A DNA stretch of 64,000 nucleotides from Rothia sp035916755 (lineage in GTDB: Bacteria; Actinomycetota; Actinomycetes; Actinomycetales; Micrococcaceae). The stretch is taken from assembly GCF_035916755.1 (NCBI RefSeq), contig NZ_JAYWIX010000002.1, forward strand, positions 62,001-126,000. The letters run 5' to 3'. Below are positions 33,928 to 42,272 of this stretch, piece after piece (position 1 is the first letter of the stretch; each line of letters begins with the position of its first letter). The notes beneath the pieces are model-generated. The model did not search any database. It saw only the letters and a list, made by a program, of their open reading frames with translations, and had not been told where the DNA came from. A program made the translations under genes and the position numbers.

Positions 33928-34635
33928 TTAAACGGTCTGGTGGGAGGTAACGCTGCCGTCAGCGGCAAATACCGGGGTTCCGGCTGCTACCTGGTTGATG
34001 GACGTATGAATATGTGGCACGAACATGTGGGGTTCGATCACCAGTTGCCCTTTTGCCCCGTCAGAGATGTTCTTGTCTAGCTCTTGGGCGAACCGAATAA
34101 AGGCAAAGACATAACCCATGAGCAGGTTGTAAGCGAAAAGGCCAAGGGCTAGTGACTGGTCGAGAGACAGGTCGGGGTAGAGCTGGTCAATTTCACTACA
34201 GAGGGCGTTGCAGATATCACCCAGGGTGAGGGTGACTTCGCGGGCTACCAGGTCAAATTCTTCTTCGATAAGTGCGGCCCCCAAGGTGATAAAGCGAGCG
34301 AGGTCCTGTTGCACCTTTTCGGTTTCAACCGCATCATGGAAGTGTTGCACCAGGGCCTGTGGGAGGTCTTCGATAGCAAGATCTCTGGGGAAGGGGGGCT
34401 CGTCGATGCAGGGTTCTAGGTGGGTTGAGAGCTGGTAGGTGAGGGCGTCCTCAAGTTTTTTGAAGTGGTTGAAGACGGTGCGTTCTGAGACCCCTGCTTG
34501 TTCTGCTAGGGCTGAGGCAGTTAGGCCTGCTCGTCCGGTGGTGAGCACAAGGTGTTCAGCGGCTGCGGCGATTTTTAGTTTGGACGCCGTCGAGCGAGCT
34601 CTGCGCCGGTCGAGGGGAGGGGTGTGTTTCAGCAT
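33928..34635 (-). CDS. TetR-family regulator, 235 aa
   Basis: The N-terminal helix-turn-helix is clear (LKIAAAAEHLVLTTGRAGLTASALAEQAGVSERTVFNHFKKLEDAL, residues about 18-65). The C-terminal ligand domain is all-helical. Start at MLKHTPPL (34635); a longer frame would read into palindrome B. It precedes the MMPL pump gene by 38 bp on the same strand. A perfect CTGCAATATTGCAG palindrome lies 14-27 bp before its ATG, the likely operator, so the pair is probably autoregulated and induced by a pump substrate. Confidence 0.9.
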   Translation of the reverse strand: MLKHTPPLDRRRARSTASKLKIAAAAEHLVLTTGRAGLTASALAEQAGVSERTVFNHFKKLEDALTYQLSTHLEPCIDEPPFPRDLAIEDLPQALVQHFHDAVETEKVQQDLARFITLGAALIEEEFDLVAREVTLTLGDICNALCSEIDQLYPDLSLDQSLALGLFAYNLLMGYVFAFIRFAQELDKNISDGAKGQLVIEPHMFVPHIHTSINQVAAGTPVFAADGSVTSHQTV

Positions 34636-34648
34636 GTATTTACAGTAA

Positions 34649-34662
34649 CTGCAATATTGCAG
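34649..34662. promoter_or_regulatory. TetR operator candidate
   Basis: CTGCAATATTGCAG, a perfect 14-bp palindrome just upstream of the regulator start; a further ACTGCAAAT half-site follows. Confidence 0.6.
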
Positions 34663-34729
34663 GAACTGCAAATAGTTGGAGTGTGGGGTTGGGCACGAGC
34701 GAGTGTTGGGCGCGGCTGGCGCAAGTCTT

Positions 34730-34785
34730 CCGCATTTATTCTGATTTACCCGCAACTAGTTGCGGGTAAATCAGAATAAATGCGG
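34730..34785. repeat. Palindromic repeat B, left copy (56 bp, perfect)
   Basis: CCGCATTTATTCTGATTTAC, CCGCAACTAGTTGCGG, GTAAATCAGAATAAATGCGG: both halves pair without a mismatch and with no loop. The centre is ACTAGT. It lies between the TetR promoter and the nuclease gene. Confidence 0.96.
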
Positions 34786-34877
34786 GAGGTGGTGAGTGTG
34801 TGAGTCGAGCGGTTTCAACTGTGACCTTCTGTTGCAATTTTTTCCACAGGTTTGATGCATGCCCTGACAAAGTGGAA

Positions 34878-34893
34878 CTGAAGTTATCCACAG
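34878..34893 (+). promoter_or_regulatory. Conserved block with DnaA box before nuclease gene B
   Basis: CTGAAGTTATCCACAG, identical to 21116-21131, with perfect DnaA box TTATCCACA (34884-34892), 51 bases before the ATG at 34944. A second, weaker box (TTTTCCACA) is at 34840. Confidence 0.7.
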
Positions 34894-34943
34894 GTTTGAA
34901 AATAGTGCTTGAGTGCTCACTGCTGCTCTGCGACAGTAGTCCC

Positions 34944-35867
34944 ATGCACGAGAGAATTGAACGCGTTGCCGCCACAGTGAAAACATCTCAGCAGCTCAAC
35001 CTTGAAGGGGTCAGCAAAAACCTCATCGGCGCCATGCACCGGCGGGGTGAACTCATTAGGCTGACGCGGGGTGTCTATGTTTCAGCTGCAGAAGGCCGGC
35101 AGTTCACGCCCGAAGAGCGGTGTATCGCTGTGACGATAGCGCTCGCGATGTCTCATCGGCAGGCGGTACTCAGTCACGCATCTGCTGCGCTGATGTGGGG
35201 TGCTCCGCTCTTCGGGCTGCCTGCCAAGGTTGAGCTGTCCCTTCCCCGTTCTAACCATCGGTGCCATAGCCAGGCTAGGTACCATAGTACCCGGTCGGAC
35301 GCGTGCGAGCTGGCTCGTACGGTAGCTGGTTTTTCGGTCACAGACCCGTTAACGACGATTCTTGATTGTGCCCGAACTTTACCTGCGGTTCAGGCTTTGG
35401 CGATTGCAGATTATTTTCTGCACCGAGCTCATGCGAGTTACCGCGATGTGCACACTCGGCTTATAGAAGCTAGCGGCTACGGGACGGGTAGCTTTTCTCT
35501 CATTGCTGAGGCCATGAGTGCTTTGACCGAGTCGCCTCTTGAATCGCTGGCGATGTTTAGAATTGTGCAGTCAAAGCTTGAACGCCCTCGTCAGCAGCTA
35601 GAAATTTGGACTCACGACGGCCGGGTGCACCGCTCAGATTTTGCCTGGGAAGCACTGAAACTCTTGTTGGAGGTCGACGGCCTGCATAAGTACTACGGTG
35701 CCTACCGCCCGGCCGAGGAGCAGCTTCGTCGGGACGCCCTGCGGCAGCGTTCGCTTGAACTGATGGGGTGGACGGTCGTTCGGGCCACCTGGGATGACCT
35801 GATGAATAGACCGCAGACAGTTATTCAACGACTCATGCGTGCCGGGGTGAAGAAAATGGAGCAGTGA
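34944..35867 (+). CDS. AbiEi-type winged-helix/DUF559 nuclease B, 307 aa
   Basis: Paralogue of the gene at 21183: shared SHASAALMWGAPL, DPLTTILDCARTLP, ADYFLH and a C-terminal PD-(D/E)XK-like region with RSDFAW (Asp232), LLLEVDG (Glu243, Asp245), and VVRATWDDLMN. The winged-helix region is at residues about 10-55. The two proteins are clearly homologous but well diverged. Start at MHERIERV, matching the paralogue; no Shine-Dalgarno is seen. It is bracketed by palindromes B. Could be a phage-defence nuclease, a mobile element's nuclease or both; activity unknown. Confidence 0.8.
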   Translation: MHERIERVAATVKTSQQLNLEGVSKNLIGAMHRRGELIRLTRGVYVSAAEGRQFTPEERCIAVTIALAMSHRQAVLSHASAALMWGAPLFGLPAKVELSLPRSNHRCHSQARYHSTRSDACELARTVAGFSVTDPLTTILDCARTLPAVQALAIADYFLHRAHASYRDVHTRLIEASGYGTGSFSLIAEAMSALTESPLESLAMFRIVQSKLERPRQQLEIWTHDGRVHRSDFAWEALKLLLEVDGLHKYYGAYRPAEEQLRRDALRQRSLELMGWTVVRATWDDLMNRPQTVIQRLMRAGVKKMEQ

Positions 35868-35880
35868 CTCACAGTTCTCC

Positions 35881-35936
35881 CCGCACTTATTCTGAAAACC
35901 CCGCAACTAGTTGCGGGTAAATCAGAATAAATGCGG
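35881..35936. repeat. Palindromic repeat B, right copy (56 bp)
   Basis: Same core CCGCAACTAGTTGCGG and right arm as the left copy, but the left arm (CCGCACTTATTCTGAAAACC) has a few changes. It starts 13 bp after the nuclease stop, just before purD. Confidence 0.94.
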
Positions 35937-36083
35937 TAAGTAGATGGGGGCGGACGCCGCTACGCACCTACCAGCCCCGAGCGGACGTGCCGGGGCGGGC
36001 GTCCGCAAAAATCTATCGGTAAAAACCGCCCAAACTGCGGTAAAAACTTCATCAAATTGTGACCTTGCCGGTAGCCTAAAAGA

Positions 36084-37364
36084 ATGAAGGTTTTGGTACT
36101 GGGCCCCGGCGGTCGTGAACACGCAATTATTCGAGCACTCCTGAAAGATTCAGCCGTTACCGAGGTGCACTCAGCCCCCGGCAACGCGGGCATCGCCCAA
36201 GACGTGCCCGTGCACGCTATTGATGCAAATAACCCCGAGGCAGCCCTTGCCCTAGCCACCGAACTGGCTGCTGACCTGGTCGTCATTGGCCCCGAAGCGC
36301 CCCTGGTTGCAGGCGTCTCAGATACCCTGCGCGATGCTGGCTTCCCCGTCTTTGGCCCCTCCAAGCCTGCTGCCCTGCTCGAGGGCTCCAAGGCTTTCGC
36401 CAAGGAAGTCATGGCCAGCGCCAATGTACCCACCGCTATGGCTAAGGTCGCCACCAACCGCGAAGAAGCAGAAACCGCTCTCGCTATCTTTGGTGCCCCA
36501 TACGTTGTTAAAGATGACGGCCTAGCAGCAGGTAAGGGCGTCGTTGTCACCGAAGACTTCGATGCTGCCCTAGCCCACGCTGAATCCTGCTTTGCAGCTG
36601 GCGGTAGCGTCGTCATTGAAGAGTACCTCGACGGCCCCGAAGTCTCCCTCTTCGTCATCTCAGACGGCAGCATCTGCCTGCCCCTCTCACCTGCCCAGGA
36701 CTTCAAGCGTATTTTCGATAACGACGAGGGCCCCAACACCGGTGGTATGGGTGCCTACACCCCCCTGCCCTGGCTACCCGAAGGTTTTGTCGAAGAAGTC
36801 ATTGAGCGCGTCGCCCAACCCACCGTTGATGAAATGGCCCGCCGCGGCACCCCCTTTGTGGGTGTGCTCTACTGCGGTCTGGCAGTTACCTCTCGCGGTA
36901 TCCGCGTGATCGAATTCAACGCCCGCTTTGGCGACCCCGAAACCCAGGCAGTGCTGGCCCGCCTGCGCACCCCGCTGGGTGGTGTCCTTCTGGCAGCGGC
37001 CAAGGGCGAGCTGCCCGCCGACCTTGCTCTCGACTGGGACCCCCGCACCGCCGTTGACGTGGTCATGGCAGCAGAGAACTACCCCGATACTCCCCGCAAG
37101 GGAGATACCATCACCGGCCTGGACGCCGCCAACCAGCGCGAAAACGTGCACGTTGACCATGCAGGTACCGCCCTCGATGGTGAAGAGATTGTCACCGCCG
37201 GTGGCCGTGTGCTGGCTGTCGTCGCCCTGGGCGAGAACCTCACCGAAGCCCGCGAGGCTGCCTACGCCGGTGTGCGCGACATTGCCTGGAAGGGCGCCCA
37301 GTACCGTTCAGACATTGCGTTCGCTGCCGCCGAGAATCGTATTCAGATTCCCGCCCAGAACTAA
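36084..37364 (+). CDS. purD: Phosphoribosylamine-glycine ligase, 426 aa
   Basis: Joins glycine to phosphoribosylamine with ATP, the second purine step. Motifs: LGPGGREHAI, IGPEAPLVAGV, GLAAGKGVVV (ATP grasp loop), GPEVSLFVISDG, and EFNARFGDPETQ. ATG start at 36084, with an upstream direct repeat of GGTAAAAAC. A hairpin follows before purC, so the two may be partly uncoupled. Complements purF-purM on the other strand. Confidence 0.97.
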   Translation: MKVLVLGPGGREHAIIRALLKDSAVTEVHSAPGNAGIAQDVPVHAIDANNPEAALALATELAADLVVIGPEAPLVAGVSDTLRDAGFPVFGPSKPAALLEGSKAFAKEVMASANVPTAMAKVATNREEAETALAIFGAPYVVKDDGLAAGKGVVVTEDFDAALAHAESCFAAGGSVVIEEYLDGPEVSLFVISDGSICLPLSPAQDFKRIFDNDEGPNTGGMGAYTPLPWLPEGFVEEVIERVAQPTVDEMARRGTPFVGVLYCGLAVTSRGIRVIEFNARFGDPETQAVLARLRTPLGGVLLAAAKGELPADLALDWDPRTAVDVVMAAENYPDTPRKGDTITGLDAANQRENVHVDHAGTALDGEEIVTAGGRVLAVVALGENLTEAREAAYAGVRDIAWKGAQYRSDIAFAAAENRIQIPAQN

Positions 37365-37371
37365 CCTCCCC

Positions 37372-37410
37372 GTGACTGCCCACCGTACCCCGCGTGGGCA
37401 GTCACTTTTA
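37372..37410 (+). terminator. Hairpin between purD and purC
   Basis: GTGACTGCCCAC / GTGGGCAGTCAC stem with a 10-base loop and TTTTAT; probably an attenuating terminator. Confidence 0.8.
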
Positions 37411-37453
37411 TCATTACCCCACACCCCACCTGCACACCCCCCAGGAGAAGAGC

Positions 37454-38380
37454 ATGAGCCATACCCCCGTAGACATTCCCGGCTGGAAGCACGTGTATTC
37501 CGGCAAGGTCCGTGACCTCTACATCCCCGATGAGGATACCCAGGACGTTACCGGCCTGAACGTGAAGGACGACGCCGAACTGCGTGCCGGTTCTGTGATG
37601 GTGGTTGCCACCGACCGTATCAGCGCCTTTGACCAGGTGCTTCCCACCGAGATTCCCGATAAGGGCAAGATTCTGACCCAGATGTCCCTCTGGTGGTTTG
37701 AGCAGCTCAAGGGTGTGCCCAACCATGTGCTGTCTACCGACGTGCCCGAGGTGGTGGCAGGCCGCGCCATGATCTGTAAGTCTCTGAATATGTTCCCGGT
37801 TGAGTGCATCGTGCGCGGCTACCTGACCGGCTCGGGCCTGGCTTCTTACCGCAAGACTGGCAAGGTCAATGAGTTTGAACTGCCCGCTGGCCTGGTGGAT
37901 GGCTCCCGCCTGGAGCCTGCCCTCTTCACTCCCACCGGCAAGGCAGAGGTGGGGGAGCACGACGAGCCCATCACTCGTGAAGAGCTCGACGCTGAGGTGG
38001 GGGAGGCTATCGCCGACCGCCTGCAGGAACTGACCCTCTACGTCTACGAAACCGCCGAGAAGATTGCCCGTGAGCGCGGTATCATTCTGGCTGACACCAA
38101 GATTGAGTTCGGCACCGACTCCTACCGCGGTGAGATCACCCTGGGTGATGAGGTGCTGACCCCCGATTCATCGCGTTTCTGGGATGCCAACGACTACGAG
38201 CCTGGCCGTGCCCAGGCGTCCTTTGATAAGCAGTACGTGCGCGACTGGCTCAAGAGCGAAGAGTCGGGCTGGGACGGCACCGGCCCCGTGCCCGAGCTTC
38301 CCGCCGAGGTCGTGGAGAAGACCCGTGCCCGCTATGTTGAGGCCTACGAGCGTTTGACCGGGCAGAAGTTCGGGGCTTAG
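37454..38380 (+). CDS. purC: SAICAR synthetase, 308 aa
   Basis: Adds aspartate to CAIR with ATP. Family signatures include GKVRDLY, VVATDRISAFDQVLPTEIPDKG, CIVRGYLTGSG, DTKIEFG and PDSSRFWD. Start at MSHTPVDI, with CAGGAGAAGAG directly upstream. The stop overlaps the end of the convergent GntR gene by 4 bp. Longer actinobacterial type. Confidence 0.97.
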   Translation: MSHTPVDIPGWKHVYSGKVRDLYIPDEDTQDVTGLNVKDDAELRAGSVMVVATDRISAFDQVLPTEIPDKGKILTQMSLWWFEQLKGVPNHVLSTDVPEVVAGRAMICKSLNMFPVECIVRGYLTGSGLASYRKTGKVNEFELPAGLVDGSRLEPALFTPTGKAEVGEHDEPITREELDAEVGEAIADRLQELTLYVYETAEKIARERGIILADTKIEFGTDSYRGEITLGDEVLTPDSSRFWDANDYEPGRAQASFDKQYVRDWLKSEESGWDGTGPVPELPAEVVEKTRARYVEAYERLTGQKFGA

Positions 38381-39135
38381 ACCTGCGTATCGCGTACCTT
38401 CTGGTGGTACTCGTAGTGGGCGGCCCCGATTTCTGAGAGGGCGTAGAACCAACGAATGTGCTCAGCGACTGTTCGCTGGGCACGTTCTGCATCTCCGGCA
38501 ATAACCGCCGCGTAGATGGCCCGGTGCTGGTCCTGTAGTTCCCGTTTAGTTGCTTCCCAGTCGTCGAGGTAGGGCACGGCCTCCTGCACGTAGCCCACGG
38601 TGGCTAGGTGTAGGGAGTCAATGACGGTGTCCATGACGATATTGCCACCGAGGGAGGAAATTTCGTAGTGGAAGCGGGTGTCGCAGAAGTGGAAGCGGTC
38701 ATCGCTGATATCTGCGTGGTCCATTTCTTCAAGGTACTGCCGGGCGGTTGCTAGGGACGCGGCGTGTTCGGGCTGGTGGGCTACATCGGCGGCGCGGGCG
38801 GCGGCTTCGCCTTCGAGCAGGACGCGGGTGCTCACGATATCTGCGACCGGCAGGGTGCGGGTGGCGATGTGCATGCGCAGGGCCCAGCCGAGGGCGTCGG
38901 AGGGTTCAGAGACCACGACAGCGCCGGCCTTGGGGCCTGAGCCCACACCTGACCGAATGAGCCCTACCGCGGAGAGAATGCGCAGGGCTTCGCGCACCGA
39001 GGCCCGTGAGATGCCGTATTCCTCTGCCAGGGAGCGCTCACCGGGCAGGCGGTCGCCGACGCGCAGCTGGCCGTGGCGCAACCGGTGTTCGATGGACTCG
39101 AGCAGGGCGGTGTAGGTGGGCTCTTTTTCTTTCAC
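38377..39135 (-). CDS. FadR-family GntR regulator (LldR-like), 252 aa
   Basis: N-terminal winged helix GDRLPGERSLAEEYGISRASVREALRIL (residues about 22-49) followed by an all-helical FCD ligand domain with metal-binding Asp/His residues. It lies downstream of the lactate permease gene, and TGGTC-A-GACC sites, the expected operator type for this subfamily, precede lldP and lutABC. It is therefore probably the lactate-responsive repressor. GTG start at 39135; a longer frame adds an unlikely N-terminus. Confidence 0.85.
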   Translation of the reverse strand: MKEKEPTYTALLESIEHRLRHGQLRVGDRLPGERSLAEEYGISRASVREALRILSAVGLIRSGVGSGPKAGAVVVSEPSDALGWALRMHIATRTLPVADIVSTRVLLEGEAAARAADVAHQPEHAASLATARQYLEEMDHADISDDRFHFCDTRFHYEISSLGGNIVMDTVIDSLHLATVGYVQEAVPYLDDWEATKRELQDQHRAIYAAVIAGDAERAQRTVAEHIRWFYALSEIGAAHYEYHQKVRDTQV

Positions 39136-39180
39136 GCGCTGTCTTTCAGGTGGGGTAGGTACATAGACAAGGTATAGGTA

Positions 39181-39230
39181 AGGGCGGTGCAGTTCCACCG
39201 TGTGTTACGTGGGACTGCACCGCCCTTTGT
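39181..39230. terminator. Terminator after lldP
   Basis: AGGGCGGTGCAGTTCCAC / GTGGGACTGCACCGCCCT stem, loop of about 10 bases, between the lldP end and the regulator start. Confidence 0.8.
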
Positions 39231-39259
39231 GTGCCTAGCTCATAGGTGTGAACCTGTGA

Positions 39260-40954
39260 TTAGTGACCGGTGAGGTAGGGCTCAACCAGCAGACCGGAGA
39301 GAACGGTTGCCTGGAGTAGGACCAGGGCACAGACGGCCAGCAGCAGGATGAAGGACCAGCCGAGAACTGCCTTGAAGATTTCGGACTCCTTGCCTTCCAT
39401 GTTGACCGAGGTGGCCGCAATGGCGAGGGACTGGGGTGAAATCATCTTGCCAACTACACCACCGGTGGTGTTAGCTGCCAGCATGAGTTCGGGGTGGGCA
39501 CCGGTCATGCCGCCTTCTTGCAGGTGCTCAGCGGCGGTGACCTGGAGCTTGGAGAAGAGGGCGTTGGCTGAGGTGTCGGAGCCGGTGACGGCGGTGCCGA
39601 CCCAGCCGAGGACGGGTGCCAGGAAGGCGTAGGCTACGCCGAGGGAGGCGACGTATTCACCGATGGCAACGGTCTGGCCGGAGTAGTTCATGACGAAGGC
39701 CAGGGCCAGAACCAGGGCGATAGTGGCGGCTGACCAGCGCATCTTGTAGGCTACGGCGCCGATTTCCTTGAAGGCGTCGGCGATGGAGAGCTTGTACTTG
39801 CCGTTTTCGTTGAAGATGGCGTAGAGGATGGTGACCAGGATGCCGGAGATCAGCAGGTAGGTGCCGGGGTTGTTGAGCCAGGACCAGACGTAGACGGTAT
39901 TGACGGGGTCGCCGGAGGCGGTCAGCAGGCGCTCGGAGAGCAGGGGCATCTTGAACTCACGGGCGGTCTCCTTCATCCAGTTGACCAGCGGGGTGTAGAG
40001 GTTTGCGACACCGAAGATGATGACAACGACCAGGTAGGGCATGAGGGCCATCCAGATGCGGCGGCCGGGCAGGTGCTCAACTGCGAGGGGGGCAGTGATG
40101 CCGTAGCGTTCGCGCACGCCTTCAACGCCGCGGGGCTTGACGAAGCGCAGGAAGACAACGGCTGCTGCGATGGAGACGATGCAGGCTACGACGTCGGTGA
40201 GCTGGTAGACGAAGTAGGTTGCTGCCCACCACTGGGCGATAGAGAAGGAGGCGCCGATGACGGCTGCGTGCATCCAGGCGTCCTTGAGGCCCTTTACGCC
40301 GTCGAGGATCCAGAGCAGGATGAAGGGCACGAAGAAGGCGATGAAGGGGGCCTGGTGGCCAACGAGGGCTGCGATGACGGTTGCGTCCTTGCCGCCGACT
40401 TCACCGGCGGTGGTGATGGGGATAGCAACGGCACCGAAGGCTACGGGTGCGGTGTTGGCGATGAGGACGGTGGTGGCTGCCTTGAGGGGCTTGACGCCGA
40501 GGGCCAGAATCATGGTTGCGGTAATAGCAACGGGGGCACCGAATCCTGCGAGTGCTTCGAGCAGGCCGCCGAAGCAGAAGGCGATGAGGATGGCCTGAAT
40601 GCGCAGGTCGCCGCCGCCGATGAGGTCGAAGGTGCGGCGCAGGTCTTCAAAGCGGCCGGAGAGTACGGTGACCTGGTAGAACCAGATGGCCATGAGGATA
40701 ACCCAGACGATGGGGAAGAGGCCGTAGATGCCGCCGCGGAAGGCAGACATACCGGCGAGATCCCAGGGCATGCCGAAGCCGAAGATGGCAACGAGCAAGG
40801 CGACCAGCAGGGAGACCAGGCCGGCGACGTGGGCGCGGGCCTTGAGGCCGAGCAGCATGATAAAGAATGCCAACAGCGGCAGGGTGGAGACCAGGGCGCT
40901 GAGCGCGAGGCTTCCTCCTACGGCGTCGGTTACAGCGGTATAGGTATTTTCCAC
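39260..40954 (-). CDS. lldP: L-lactate permease, 564 aa
   Basis: Highly hydrophobic, with 13-14 membrane helices, and the family sequences AFCFGGLLEALAGFGAPVAI, WVGTAVTGSDTSANALF and MISPQSLAIAA. It imports lactate with protons. A GTG start follows GGAGAATAC. The 516-bp region upstream (40955-41470) has no gene but holds a hairpin (40981-41014) and the two operators. With lutABC it forms a complete lactate-use module. Confidence 0.95.
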   Translation of the reverse strand: MENTYTAVTDAVGGSLALSALVSTLPLLAFFIMLLGLKARAHVAGLVSLLVALLVAIFGFGMPWDLAGMSAFRGGIYGLFPIVWVILMAIWFYQVTVLSGRFEDLRRTFDLIGGGDLRIQAILIAFCFGGLLEALAGFGAPVAITATMILALGVKPLKAATTVLIANTAPVAFGAVAIPITTAGEVGGKDATVIAALVGHQAPFIAFFVPFILLWILDGVKGLKDAWMHAAVIGASFSIAQWWAATYFVYQLTDVVACIVSIAAAVVFLRFVKPRGVEGVRERYGITAPLAVEHLPGRRIWMALMPYLVVVIIFGVANLYTPLVNWMKETAREFKMPLLSERLLTASGDPVNTVYVWSWLNNPGTYLLISGILVTILYAIFNENGKYKLSIADAFKEIGAVAYKMRWSAATIALVLALAFVMNYSGQTVAIGEYVASLGVAYAFLAPVLGWVGTAVTGSDTSANALFSKLQVTAAEHLQEGGMTGAHPELMLAANTTGGVVGKMISPQSLAIAATSVNMEGKESEIFKAVLGWSFILLLAVCALVLLQATVLSGLLVEPYLTGH

Positions 40955-41036
40955 CGTATTCTCCTTAGTGATGTGTGGTATGGCTCAGCGTCACATCTGT
41001 GGGGCGCTGAGCCAAAAAATATGAGGCCTAACCTCC

Positions 41037-41050
41037 TGTGGTCAGACCAT
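41037..41050. promoter_or_regulatory. GntR/LldR-type operator 1
   Basis: TGTGGTCAGACCAT, with the palindrome TGGTC-A-GACCA typical of FadR/LldR-type regulators (TGGTnnnACCA). It lies 83 bp upstream of lldP. Confidence 0.75.
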
Positions 41051-41256
41051 TGTTTTTCGAGGTCTACGTTACATGAGGCAGTTCACTTTCGCCAAGTTGT
41101 GGCCGCATCTATTTGCGGTATTTTTTTCGCCCCTGTGGTTTTGTGGGTTTTCGGGGGTTTTGGGTGCGCTCTTGTGTTGGTATGCGCCTGTTTGTATGGT
41201 TCTTGGGGTGCGCGGACGCCCGTGGCGGGGGAGCCGGGTTCTTTCAGCTTCCTTTA

Positions 41257-41270
41257 TGTGGTCAGACCGT
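41257..41270. promoter_or_regulatory. GntR/LldR-type operator 2
   Basis: TGTGGTCAGACCGT, the same 12-base core as operator 1, about 200 bp before lutA. Confidence 0.7.
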
Positions 41271-41470
41271 TAGTTTATTTGCATAAGAAAATATGCCCTA
41301 TTTAAAGTATCGAAACACCGACCCCATCGTGTTAAATGAGGGAGTAGGAAAAGAATCTAACAGGCACCCTGCCTGCCCTTCCTCTCCCACCCGGCCACCG
41401 GCGTCCGCGCCCCTGAACCGGTAAGGAAGACGCGGGCTACCCATGCCGCACAGAAGAAGAGAGAACCAAC

Positions 41471-42268
41471 ATGCGTGTCGCACTGTTTTCAACGTGCATC
41501 GTCGACGCAATGTACCCCAAGGTAGCTAAGGCTACCGTTGACATCCTGGAGCGTCTCGGCCACGAGGTCGTCTTCCCGCAGGGCCAGACCTGTTGCTCCC
41601 AGATGCACGTCAACTCGGGCTACTTCGACGACGCCTACCCCATCGTCAAAACCCACGTACAGGCCTTTGAAGAATGGGACTTCGACGCCATCGTTGCCCC
41701 CTCAGGCTCCTGCGTAGCCTCCCTGGGCCACCAGCAGCCTATGATCGCAGAGCGGGCAGGTGACGACGCCACCGCCCGCGCTGCCGCCTCACTGGCTGCC
41801 CGCTCCTTCGAGCTTTCCCAGTTCCTCATCGACGTCTGCGGCATCACCAACGCAGCAGAACAGCTGGGCTCCTACTTCCCCGAGAAGGTCACCTACCACT
41901 CCTCCTGCCACGGCATGCGCCTGCTGGGTCTGGGCACCCGCCAGGAAGACCTGATCCGCACCGTTGAGGGCCTGGAATACACCCAGATTGACGGTCTTGA
42001 CCAGTGCTGCGGCTTCGGCGGAACCTTCTCCTTCAAGAACGCAGACACCTCCGGCGCCATGGTTGCCGACAAGGTAGAGAACATCGAAGCAACCGGAGCA
42101 TCGGTCTGCACCGGCGGCGACTCATCCTGCCTGATGAACATCGGCGGCGCTCTCTCCCGCAAGAACTCACCCGTACAGACCGTACACTTCGCCGAGATTC
42201 TTGCATCCACCAAGGAAAACCCGCTCAAGGTCACCGGCCCCGTAGCTGTTACCGCAGGAGGTAAGTAA
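41471..42268 (+). CDS. lutA: Lactate utilization protein A, 265 aa
   Basis: Cys-rich CCG-domain protein of the LutABC lactate oxidase. Two CCG modules: TCCSQM with STC upstream, and CHGMRLL plus CCGFGGTFS, which coordinate Fe-S clusters. With LutB and LutC it oxidises L-lactate to pyruvate. AGAAGAGAG lies before the ATG. First gene of the operon; the next starts 5 bp later. Confidence 0.95.
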   Translation: MRVALFSTCIVDAMYPKVAKATVDILERLGHEVVFPQGQTCCSQMHVNSGYFDDAYPIVKTHVQAFEEWDFDAIVAPSGSCVASLGHQQPMIAERAGDDATARAAASLAARSFELSQFLIDVCGITNAAEQLGSYFPEKVTYHSSCHGMRLLGLGTRQEDLIRTVEGLEYTQIDGLDQCCGFGGTFSFKNADTSGAMVADKVENIEATGASVCTGGDSSCLMNIGGALSRKNSPVQTVHFAEILASTKENPLKVTGPVAVTAGGK

Positions 42269-42272
42269 AGCC

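Larger units (their letters stand above)
34730..35936. mobile_element. Palindrome-flanked AbiEi/DUF559 nuclease unit B
   Basis: A 1.2-kb unit with a 56-bp palindrome at each end, a DnaA-box promoter block and one nuclease gene. No transposase. The same palindrome occurs 4 kb away without a gene. Mobility is inferred from bracketing and dispersal. Confidence 0.5.

Noticed and set aside
41073..41273. Short plus-strand frame between the two lactate operators
   Set aside because: No ribosome site, and it spans the shared promoter region of lldP and lutABC.
40073..41305. A 410-codon acidic plus-strand frame across lldP
   Set aside because: It is the antisense of a clear permease gene; its composition (Asp/Glu/Gly runs) mirrors reverse-complemented membrane codons and no family motif is present.
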